Below are positions 1 through 5,318 of a stretch of 5,457 nt of DNA, piece after piece. The stretch is taken from assembly GCA_046731855.1 (NCBI GenBank), contig JBKPLX010000117.1:1-5457 (forward strand). Reading direction: 5' to 3'. The position numbers were made by a program, and so were the translations under genes. The stretch's first letter is position 1. The number at the start of each line of letters is the position of its first letter. Source of the stretch: Udaeobacter sp046731855 (lineage in GTDB: Bacteria > Verrucomicrobiota > Verrucomicrobiia > Chthoniobacterales > UBA10450). The notes under the pieces are model-generated. The model searched no databases, was not told the DNA's origin, and worked only from the letters and a program-made list of their open reading frames with translations.

Positions 1-129
1 CATGTCGGCAGCGGGTAACCGGACGACGAGGAGTTCATTATTATCAAACTCGACAGGCCCTTGTAAGACGGTTGCGACGCGCACAATCGACTCCACAGGC
101 GGGTGCGCTGCAAAGTCTCGCAGCGCATT
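1..129 (-). CDS. Partial coding segment at window edge, product unknown, start unclear
   Basis: I do not recognise this product. The minus-strand frame from 129 down to 1 is open and encodes a segment beginning NALRDFAAHPPVES and ending LLVVRLPAADM, with the alternating hydrophobic pattern of beta strands. By hand count 20 of 43 codons start with G, against 4 of 42 in the neighbouring minus frame that has an ATG at 128-126, so the NALRD frame is the coding one. It is preceded directly by an in-frame TAG (132-130). The only candidate starts inside it are CTG at 123-121 and GTG at 96-94 or 84-82. Upstream, another minus frame (open from 235) encodes RDVTEIKLLRQAPKSTREKV and would join this one smoothly if one base near 124-130 were skipped. 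It lies downstream of the kinase in the same orientation and may be a third operon member. It continues beyond the window. Confidence 0.4.
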
Positions 130-254
130 CTACCTTCTCACGAGTAGACTTTGGTGCCTGACGAAGCAACTTTATCTCGGTTACATCTCGGCATTTCGTC
201 CTTTCGCTTTTTGCGTTGAGACCGCCGGCGTGCGCTTAGTCCTGATGTGTTATC

Positions 255-267
255 GCCGCTCAGCGGC
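255..267. repeat. Short inverted repeat after the kinase gene
   Basis: A 5-bp GC stem (GCCGC at 255-259 with GCGGC at 263-267) closes a 3-base loop about 27 bases past the kinase stop codon. No T-run follows on the minus strand, so it is not a convincing intrinsic terminator. Transcription may continue into the partial coding segment on its left. Confidence 0.35.
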
Positions 268-293
268 AGCCGACTAGACAGCTATAGCGAAAC

Positions 294-3134
294 CTATTTT
301 GATGCGGAAGTGCCAACCAGTTTCTGGAAGCGCGGATCCTTGCGCAGCGGCTCAAACATTGGATCCAGTCGGAGCAACGCCGGAGTCAGCGGTGGGTTGG
401 CGGCCAACGGCGCCTCGTACGGGATCGAAAGCAGCTTTTCCAAGGTAGAGATGGAGCGGTCAGAGTCACCGGCTCGGGCCGCTACCCGGGCCAGAATTTC
501 AAGCGGTCTGGGACCGGTCAGTGCGTCTTTGTCGATTGGAAACATCGCCAGCGCGCGCTCAGCCAGAGCGAGTGCTGCAGTGCTGTCACTGAGACCGATA
601 TTTGTAAGTGCAAGATCTCCTATCAGAACAAAGTTTCCAGGTTGTTCTTTGAGGAAAGGTTCCAGTTCGCTGCGAGCTTGAGTCCAACTTTCGCGCGCAG
701 CAGTATGGTCGCCGGCAACATCCTGTGCCCAGCCTAGCCAAAAACGCAGTTCGCCATTGTAATAACCCAGTGCTTGATCCGGTGTTGCCAATATCTCCTT
801 TAGCTGTGCAATGACCGCAGCAGGCCGCGACTCCAGAATTGCCTGGTAAACTTGTGTTTCCAACGCGTTGACGTAGCCGACACCGGGCCGGAGCGGAGCC
901 AGAAGCGCGGAAGCACGTGGGAGGTCGCCCTGGGCCTGTGCTATGCGCGCCTTTAACACAATAGTATCTATGTCGTCGGGCGTGATATTGAGAATCTGTT
1001 CAAGCTTTGCCAGGGCTTCGGAGAAACGACGTTGACAGACATAGGAACGCGCGTGTTGAGATAGCAGATTAACGTTTCGTGGGTCGAGCTTCTCGGCTTC
1101 GTTGAAGTACGCCTCGCTTTTGTCCCAGTTGCCTCGCCTACGCTCGACATAGGCCAGGCCTTGAAGAACCCGGCTGCTATGGGGGAGGACGCGCTCCGCC
1201 TGCTCAAGGTTTTTCACCGCAGTATCGTAATCTTTCAGGCAGGCGTAGTAATAGAAACCCTTGGCCAATAAACTCTCGCCAAGATTGGGCTGTAGCCTAA
1301 GAGCCGTGTCGGCTGCCTCGCGCGCTTCTTCGCGGAGCGCAGCGGTCGGTTGAAGGCTCTGCGTAAGATAGCCACTCGCATCGACGTAAGAGAGTAGCGC
1401 CCAACCCAGGGCGAAGTTAGGGTCCAACCGCACTGCTTCCTTGAGATATTTCTGCGCCGCAAGAGAGTTTTCCGGTGTGAATGCGGTCTTTAGCGTGTAA
1501 GCCAAGCCGCGCAGGTAGGCATCGTAAGCTTGAGGATTTTCGGTCGGTTTGGCGGCGAGAACTTCCTGTTCCTGTCCTGTGAGCTTAGCTCGTAACTGGT
1601 CAGCGATGGCTTTGGACACCTCGCTCTCTACCGAAAAGATGTCGGTGAGCTTGCGATCAAACGTATCGGACCAAAGGTGCGAATCAGTGGCCGCCTTGAT
1701 CAGCTGCACATTGACGCGCACCGCATCGCCGCTCTTTTGCACGCTTCCTTCCAGGACATGAGCAACGCCGAGTTGCCTTGCGATCTCGGGCAAATTTTGC
1801 GGGGCGCTCTTGTAATGCTGCGTCGAAGTACGCGAGATTACCTTTAGGTCGGCGATCTTGGACAAGCGCGTCAGTATTTCGTCCTGTATTCCCTCGGCAA
1901 AATAAGCGTTCTCCTTATCGCTGCTCAGGTTTTCGAAGGGCAGCACTGCGATCGATCGCTCAATCGGCGTGAATGGGCGCGTGCGCTGGTACCACCAGGC
2001 GCCAAAGGCAATCGCTCCGATTGCAAAGATCCCTGCTGCGGCCGCAAGTGCGACTCGCTTGCGGTGAGAACGCGCTTTTGGGTTGAAGCGCTCATAACAA
2101 CTGTGAACAGCAGAAAGTAACTCGCGCGCCGTTTGCGGCCTGTCCTTTGGATCCGGCGCCAGCATCGATTTCACCAGCGCCATAACCTGTGCTGGTAGCT
2201 GGAAGCTCCTGAGTTGTTCCAAGGGTAACTCACTGGTTTGTCTCGCGCGGATCTCTTCCATCGTGCGTCCAACAAAAGGCGTCCGACCGGTAAGCAGATA
2301 CCAAAGGGTGACACCCAGCGAGTAGATGTCGGAACGCGTATCAATCGGTAATTGCTGAACGCAGGCGAACTGCTCTGGACTGGCAAAGGCCGGTGTGCCA
2401 ATAAAGCCTGCCTGGGTTTGCTCGATGCCAGGTTCTGCCTGAGGCCCCATGACTTTCGCCACGCCATAATCAATCAGCTTTACCGTGAGCGCCCCGCTCG
2501 CGTCGGATTCGAGCATGATGTTGGATGGCTTGATGTCCCGATGCACTACACCGCATGCTTCCGCAGCAGCCAACGCACGTGCGGCTTGCTCAATTACTTC
2601 CAACGCGATTGCCAAGGGCATTGGCCCATCACGGCGAACACGAGCTTCCAGTGTTTCGCCCTTAACTAGTTCCATGGCGTAGAAACACTCGCCGTCTTGT
2701 TCTCCATAATAGGTAACCCGGGCAACGTTTGGATGATGAATGTTCGCAGCCGCACGCGCTTCACGTAGAAACCGCGACCGCGCGCCGGGATTCTGCGCCA
2801 CGCTCCGGTCGATGACCTTGAGGGCCACTTCTGAGTTCAACACGGTGTCGCGAGCCCGGTATGTTATCGCCATAGCTCCTGCACCGAGCTCGATCGGAAA
2901 ACCGTCCGCGCCGGCTTCCACCTCGAAGTGTGCATATTTCAGTGGTCCGGGTGTTAATCGACCATGCGCCGCTGCTCTTTCCGGTTCTTCGCCGTCAGCG
3001 AGAAAGCCAAGGCCAACCAGACAACGCAGGCATTCACCGTTCGGACCGATTTGAGTCAGCGGTCGCCCACATGTGGCGCAGGTCGCCGCCGTTTGAGGCC
3101 GATCAGTTCCGAGACCAATGCCCTTGTCGTCCAT
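294..3134 (-). CDS. Transmembrane Ser/Thr protein kinase with zinc ribbon, TolB-like domain and TPR repeats
   Basis: A Hanks-type kinase, 946 residues from ATG 3134. Residues 19-38 carry a CxxC/CxxC zinc ribbon (C19, C22, C35, C38). The kinase domain spans about 70-350: glycine loop LGAGAMA (83-89), lysine K106 in VALKVI, helix-C glutamate E125, catalytic HRDIKPSN (D200, N205), DYG (222-224) in place of the usual DFG, GTPAFASPE (P-loop end, E254) and DIYSLG (D269). All catalytic residues are present, so it should be active. A membrane segment lies at about 361-382 after a basic stretch, placing the kinase in the cytoplasm and the rest outside the membrane. Residues 394 to about 520 (SIAVLPFENLS, GVAHVLEGSVQ) match the TolB/FlgO-like domain found in cyclase-TPR proteins, and 534 to about 900 form TPR-like helical repeats, ending in LDPMFEPLRKDPRFQKL. 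TTG at 3146, one base after the sigma stop, is an alternative start. Substrate unknown; the adjacent sigma factor is the obvious candidate. Confidence 0.93.
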   Translation of the reverse strand: MDDKGIGLGTDRPQTAATCATCGRPLTQIGPNGECLRCLVGLGFLADGEEPERAAAHGRLTPGPLKYAHFEVEAGADGFPIELGAGAMAITYRARDTVLNSEVALKVIDRSVAQNPGARSRFLREARAAANIHHPNVARVTYYGEQDGECFYAMELVKGETLEARVRRDGPMPLAIALEVIEQAARALAAAEACGVVHRDIKPSNIMLESDASGALTVKLIDYGVAKVMGPQAEPGIEQTQAGFIGTPAFASPEQFACVQQLPIDTRSDIYSLGVTLWYLLTGRTPFVGRTMEEIRARQTSELPLEQLRSFQLPAQVMALVKSMLAPDPKDRPQTARELLSAVHSCYERFNPKARSHRKRVALAAAAGIFAIGAIAFGAWWYQRTRPFTPIERSIAVLPFENLSSDKENAYFAEGIQDEILTRLSKIADLKVISRTSTQHYKSAPQNLPEIARQLGVAHVLEGSVQKSGDAVRVNVQLIKAATDSHLWSDTFDRKLTDIFSVESEVSKAIADQLRAKLTGQEQEVLAAKPTENPQAYDAYLRGLAYTLKTAFTPENSLAAQKYLKEAVRLDPNFALGWALLSYVDASGYLTQSLQPTAALREEAREAADTALRLQPNLGESLLAKGFYYYACLKDYDTAVKNLEQAERVLPHSSRVLQGLAYVERRRGNWDKSEAYFNEAEKLDPRNVNLLSQHARSYVCQRRFSEALAKLEQILNITPDDIDTIVLKARIAQAQGDLPRASALLAPLRPGVGYVNALETQVYQAILESRPAAVIAQLKEILATPDQALGYYNGELRFWLGWAQDVAGDHTAARESWTQARSELEPFLKEQPGNFVLIGDLALTNIGLSDSTAALALAERALAMFPIDKDALTGPRPLEILARVAARAGDSDRSISTLEKLLSIPYEAPLAANPPLTPALLRLDPMFEPLRKDPRFQKLVGTSASK

Positions 3135-3147
3135 GCCCAAACTCAAC

Positions 3148-3783
3148 TCACGCCATCAATATTTGATAGAGATGGCGTAGCTCCTGATCGACATCTACGG
3201 GATCCGAGACGGTGCTGGCCACTTCCGTTCTCAACGATTCGCGGTAACGCTGACGCAGACGCGAAAGCCATGTGCGCAGAGTGGCGACAGGCACTCCGAG
3301 CCGAGCTGCGGCTTCCTCCTGATTTAGCGGCCTGACGCTTCCGCCCGCGACGAAGGGTCTTAGCTCTTCAAGCCACTCAGCTTTGCCTTCCGCCACAAAT
3401 GCGGTTTGTAAACTCTGCCAGGCCCGCGAAACGATAGTCGACGCCCAGACAAGGTCATAACAACCGGCGTCGCTCAGATGAGCGGTTGCCATCATCGCTG
3501 CTTCAGCCTCCGGCAGGTGCTCCTCGATCGAAACAATCTGACGGCCGCCACCCCTCTTGAGCGCCCGGGCGCGATCGTATTCGTTGAACAAGAAATTTTG
3601 CAAAGACCCCAAAAGGAACGTGCGAAGCCGGCCCTTTTGCTGGTCCGCGCGGGTCAACGTGTTTTGCTCGAGCAGATGAGCGAAAAAACCCTGAACCAGA
3701 TCCTGTGCATCAGCGGACGAAAAACCGCGGTGGCGAAGAAAACTGTAAAGCGGCGGCCAGTACGCCTCACAAAATCCGGACAA
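3148..3783 (-). CDS. RNA polymerase sigma-70 family (ECF-like) sigma factor
   Basis: The listed start is a TTG and gives 211 residues. Region 2 is recognisable at about 5-80: CEAYWPPLYSFLRHRG, then DAQDLVQGFFAHLLE (region 2.2, core RNA polymerase contact), GRLRTFLLGSLQNFLFNEYDR and RALKRGGGR. Region 4 is at about 153-185, a helix-turn-helix with NQEEAAARLGVPVATLRTWLSRLRQRY that should read the -35 element. The open frame reaches upstream to the stop at 3900-3898 and encodes FQTTHWTVVLRARN at 3855-3814, which fits the usual N-terminus of this sigma family. The TTG start is therefore probably too short. That upstream stretch has no ATG, GTG or TTG, only CTG (3876-3874) or ATC (3888-3886). The kinase follows after 1-13 bases, indicating one operon and likely translational coupling. 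It probably directs transcription in response to the kinase signal; target promoters are unknown. Confidence 0.88.
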   Translation of the reverse strand: MSGFCEAYWPPLYSFLRHRGFSSADAQDLVQGFFAHLLEQNTLTRADQQKGRLRTFLLGSLQNFLFNEYDRARALKRGGGRQIVSIEEHLPEAEAAMMATAHLSDAGCYDLVWASTIVSRAWQSLQTAFVAEGKAEWLEELRPFVAGGSVRPLNQEEAAARLGVPVATLRTWLSRLRQRYRESLRTEVASTVSDPVDVDQELRHLYQILMA

Positions 3784-3860
3784 CGCCTGGTGAGCGGATA
3801 CCTCTGATTCCTCGTTTCGCGCACGTAAAACGACCGTCCAATGCGTCGTTTGAAACGAAG

Positions 3861-3872
3861 CACCGCCCTCCT
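3861..3872 (-). promoter_or_regulatory. Shine-Dalgarno AGGAGG with GTG, out of frame with the sigma gene
   Basis: AGGAGG occupies 3872-3867 on the minus strand, and GTG follows at 3863-3861 after three bases. This is the best ribosome-binding signal in the sigma leader. The GTG opens a 69-codon frame (to 3654) that does not resemble a protein, whereas the conserved sigma N-terminus is read in a frame offset by one base. Either initiation in the sigma frame uses an unusual codon close to this site, or one base is missing or extra in the sequence. Confidence 0.5.
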
Positions 3873-3913
3873 GCAGCGTTCCCGGGATTGCCTTCGTTCA
3901 CGCAGGGTCGCTG

Positions 3914-3919
3914 ATTAAA
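3914..3919 (-). promoter_or_regulatory. Candidate -10 element for the sigma-kinase operon
   Basis: The minus strand reads TTTAAT here, five of six matches to TATAAT, inside the A/T-rich patch 3911-3940 that stands out from its GC-rich surroundings. Initiation would fall near 3907, giving a leader of roughly 30-45 bases before the sigma start region. I see no good TTGACA-like -35 at 16-18 bases, so the promoter may use another sigma factor, possibly the encoded one. Confidence 0.28.
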
Positions 3920-3966
3920 TCTGATTTTGCGAGAAAAATCGCGAGAACGTGTGTTGTAGTGGTCAG

Positions 3967-4015
3967 CCTAAGGCGGATGTCGGCTGCGATGGGAATCGCG
4001 GCAGCTACGCCTTGG
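3967..4015. other. Compound stem-loop between the small exported protein gene and the sigma gene
   Basis: Nested inverted repeats are visible. The outer arm is CC-T-AAGGCG (3967-3975) against CGCCTTGG (4008-4015), 8 bp with one bulged T. Inside it, GCTGC (3983-3987) pairs with GCAGC (4001-4005), and GCGAT (3986-3990) can pair with ATCGC (3995-3999). It begins about 34 bases after the stop of the 4243-4049 gene and lies well before the sigma start. No T-run follows on either strand, so it is not a standard intrinsic terminator. It could be an attenuator, a factor-dependent terminator or an RNA-stability element separating the two genes. Confidence 0.4.
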
Positions 4016-4048
4016 AAAATACTGACGACACGCCCGCCTCTACAGTTG

Positions 4049-4243
4049 TTAGTACTGGGCGAGAAGGTGGTTCTCGCTGCTTCCGTTCTGGACGGACGAG
4101 GAAATCTCGGAACCTTGCAGGCTCGTTTGGCTCAGCCCGGCGGTTCCATGTTCGCTTCCTTCTTGGGCGATGACGCCTATGGTCAAGGCCGCAAACGCCA
4201 TTGCTACAGCCACTGCTACTTTGGCCTCGATGGATAACTTCAT
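4049..4243 (-). CDS. Small probable exported or membrane-anchored protein, function unknown
   Basis: This 64-residue protein starts at ATG 4243, preceded by AAGGAG (4260-4255) with 11 bases of spacing. An upstream ATG at 4327 would add 28 residues but lacks such a signal. The N-terminus (MKLSIEAK) is followed by a hydrophobic stretch at about 7-26 rich in A, V, I and L, ending VIA-QE. This is a plausible signal peptide with cleavage after residue 26, or a membrane anchor. The mature part is about 38 residues, rich in Ser, Gly, Gln and Glu, with no Cys and no motif I recognise. By hand count 26 of its 64 codons start with G, which supports real coding. It lies upstream of the sigma gene in the same direction, separated by a stem-loop. 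Whether it belongs to the sigma-kinase system is open. Confidence 0.6.
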   Translation of the reverse strand: MKLSIEAKVAVAVAMAFAALTIGVIAQEGSEHGTAGLSQTSLQGSEISSSVQNGSSENHLLAQY

Positions 4244-4455
4244 ACGCCGACTGGCTCCTTGACAAGACCGATGGTTGATTCTTCGGGCATGTGTTTTGAA
4301 GAAATCTTCAGACGGAGTTCCCTCCATCCGCCGTCGAAGTTAAATGAAGCCATGCTTTGTGCCAGCAATGGATCGTGATTGCGGCGGCCAGTCTTGCCAA
4401 GCGACCGCCTTGTGTCGCGTAGCCATTCAACAAATCGGATGCACTGTTTTTTCAT
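4240..4455 (-). CDS. Doubtful 71-codon ORF overlapping the small exported protein gene
   Basis: The frame begins MKKQCIRFVEWLRDTRRS and ends IGLVKEPVGV. Its stop overlaps the next start as ATGA (4243-4240), the arrangement seen in translationally coupled genes. Its start lies inside the last codons of the upstream gene (4427-5026), and no Shine-Dalgarno precedes it. The codon pattern is only weakly coding-like (20 of 71 codons start with G). The product has no motif I know. It may be a real coupled small gene, or just the open leader of the 4243-4049 gene. If it is not a gene, the 183 bases between 4244 and 4426 are noncoding apart from a short GGAG/CTCC hairpin near 4314-4325. Confidence 0.22.
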   Translation of the reverse strand: MKKQCIRFVEWLRDTRRSLGKTGRRNHDPLLAQSMASFNFDGGWRELRLKISSKHMPEESTIGLVKEPVGV

Positions 4456-5026
4456 ATTCGTTCAAATTCATGAAGCCAACTGGCTTGACCTCGGTGCCCT
4501 CCGGGTGGTTACGGCCTGCGAAGGCGCGGGCGAAAGAGGCCCGCACTCTCCGGGAAACGTTGCCGGCCCGTTTTGTCCAGTAATTGAGCCAGCTCAACGA
4601 GGCATCCGCGAAAATTTCAGCGCGGACAACTTCCGCGCAGACGTTCAGCAATTTACAAACATTGACGAATGAATACGGCCAGGAAAAATCGTTTGCGGTG
4701 ACCCAACTGTACGCATCGAGGTAGAGCTCCTGCTTGACGCCCTTGGTCGCCGAATGAAACCGGCGCAAATCGCGAGCAGCCTGTTTCAGCACGCCGAGAG
4801 CCAGATCTTTCTCAGGGGTTGGCCCAGGCGGTTGCGCAGGAACAACAGAAAAGTGTCCGCTGTGAGCGTTCTCAGATTTCGCATTTAAAAATGCGTCCGC
4901 CTGGTCGTGCGTTAGCCGCGACGTGGGCTGATCTGCCCTGTTTTCGACCTCGGGAGAGTTCGGAAACAGAATAAACGGACCGCTGTAACCGGTCTTACTA
5001 AGGGGATCTTCTACGAGGAGGTTCAT
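4427..5026 (-). CDS. Hypothetical protein with a WPYSF-type domain of unknown function
   Basis: The protein is 199 residues from ATG 5026, the only start available after the in-frame stop TAG at 5068-5066. Residues 1-70 are polar and proline-rich and look disordered. Residues 72-137 form a compact helical domain: ALGVLKQAARDLRRF, then DAYSWVTANDFSWPYSFVNVCKLL and a helix with VVRAEIF. From memory this resembles a small widespread bacterial domain of unknown function, with an 'A..W' helix, a WPFSF-like centre and a 'VCE.LGLDP..LR' helix, where the last two helices read like a helix-turn-helix. That identification is not verified. Residues 152-172 are strongly basic (KRAGNVSRRVR), so nucleic-acid binding is possible. 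There is no signal peptide or membrane segment. The ATG has no good Shine-Dalgarno; an AAGGAGA lies about 30 bases upstream, too far to serve it. Confidence 0.72.
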   Translation of the reverse strand: MNLLVEDPLSKTGYSGPFILFPNSPEVENRADQPTSRLTHDQADAFLNAKSENAHSGHFSVVPAQPPGPTPEKDLALGVLKQAARDLRRFHSATKGVKQELYLDAYSWVTANDFSWPYSFVNVCKLLNVCAEVVRAEIFADASLSWLNYWTKRAGNVSRRVRASFARAFAGRNHPEGTEVKPVGFMNLNEYEKTVHPIC

Positions 5027-5064
5027 GTCAGTTTCGGTTGGTTGACTCGATTGGGTTCTCCTTT

Positions 5065-5093
5065 TCTAAAGATTTTTTGAGCGGACATTTCAA
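5065..5093 (-). promoter_or_regulatory. Candidate promoter of the WPYSF-domain gene
   Basis: On the minus strand TTGAAA (5093-5088) and TTTAGA (5070-5065) are spaced by 17 bases, with A-rich tracts just upstream (5119-5098) that could act as an UP element. The -35 is good (four of six) but the -10 is poor (three of six). Initiation near 5058 would give a leader of about 30 bases and put the AAGGAGA sequence at the transcript's 5' end. Confidence 0.3.
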
Positions 5094-5101
5094 AAAATTT
5101 T
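5069..5101. repeat. A/T-rich inverted repeat in the divergent intergenic region
   Basis: ATTTTTTGA (5072-5080) and TCAAAAAAT (5090-5098) are perfect inverted copies separated by nine bases. The arms extend to 12 bp (5069-5080 with 5090-5101) if one G-T pair is allowed. Further T-tracts at 5105-5111 and 5114-5119 follow, making this stretch likely to be intrinsically curved. It overlaps the candidate promoter of the minus-strand gene and could be an operator or, in RNA, a weak hairpin. Confidence 0.5.
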
Positions 5102-5125
5102 AGATTTTTTTAGTTTTTTAGTCCC

Positions 5126-5278
5126 CAGCCCCAAAAACCGATCCGGGAGGGCTGAGAAAACGGACGCTCCGAAAGTCCGCCGATCGGCGGACTCGTCCTG
5201 TGGCGAGGTTGCGGGCCCGGGCAACCCGCCACGAGAACCTTACGAGAGAGGCACGAATCCCTCGATCGGGGGTCTCGT
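5126..5278. other. Row of GC-rich inverted repeats (possible structured RNA or operator cluster)
   Basis: Four inverted repeats follow one another with little space. First, CAGCCC (5126-5131) with GGGCTG (5149-5154). Second, a perfect 20-bp palindrome (5174-5193), whose left half can alternatively pair as CGGAC (5161-5165) with GTCCG (5175-5179). Third, GTGGCG-A-GGTTGC (5200-5212) with GCAACC-CGCCAC (5221-5232), 12 bp with one bulged A. Fourth, ACGAGA (5242-5247) with TCTCGT (5273-5278), enclosing CCCTCGATCGGGGG. ACGAGA also occurs at 5231-5236, giving an alternative partner for the last arm. No T-run follows on the plus strand, so this is not a simple terminator. It lies upstream of the plus-strand gene and may be its 5' leader or a regulatory DNA region. 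Confidence 0.5.
5174..5193. repeat. Perfect 20-bp palindrome, possible operator
   Basis: The half site is AGTCCGCCGA and its exact reverse complement follows without spacer. Perfect symmetry with no loop suits a dimeric DNA-binding protein better than an RNA hairpin. It sits between two divergent genes, about 125 bases before the plus-strand start. Confidence 0.45.
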
Positions 5279-5284
5279 TCCGGT

Positions 5285-5311
5285 TTGATTGTCGGCCACG
5301 CAGCGTAAACT
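5285..5311 (+). promoter_or_regulatory. Weak candidate promoter for the plus-strand gene at the right edge
   Basis: TTGATT (5285-5290) and TAAACT (5306-5311) each match the sigma-70 consensus at four of six positions but are separated by only 15 bases. If used, transcription would start at or within a few bases of the ATG at 5319, giving a leaderless message. This is consistent with the lack of any Shine-Dalgarno before that ATG. It would also put the inverted repeats at 5126-5278 outside the transcript. Confidence 0.22.
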
Positions 5312-5318
5312 CTGTAAA

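Noticed and set aside
2..277. 91-codon plus-strand ORF at the left edge
   Set aside because: Ser/Thr-rich shadow composition; the minus strand shows much stronger first-position G bias over the same bases.
247..293. Intrinsic terminator after the kinase
   Set aside because: The 5-bp GC hairpin at 255-267 is not followed by a T-run on the minus strand.
3654..3863. 69-codon minus-strand ORF starting at GTG with a good Shine-Dalgarno
   Set aside because: It overlaps the sigma gene in another frame and is Arg- and Phe-rich with no protein-like pattern. The overlapping sigma frame carries the family motifs, so the signal is reported as a start-site anomaly instead.
3959..4237. Plus-strand ORFs opposite the small exported protein gene
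   Set aside because: No Shine-Dalgarno and no protein-like pattern; the minus frame has a ribosome site, a signal-peptide-like N-terminus and coding bias.
5126..5154. Intrinsic terminator for transcripts entering from the right (minus strand)
   Set aside because: The stem is only 6 bp with an 18-base loop, and the sequence after it on the minus strand is A-rich, not T-rich.
5151..5180. Hammerhead-ribozyme-like core (CTGA, a short CGGA/TCCG stem, then AAAG)
   Set aside because: Six bases instead of three separate CTGA from the stem, the conserved G8 is an A, and the outer stems do not close in the required order.
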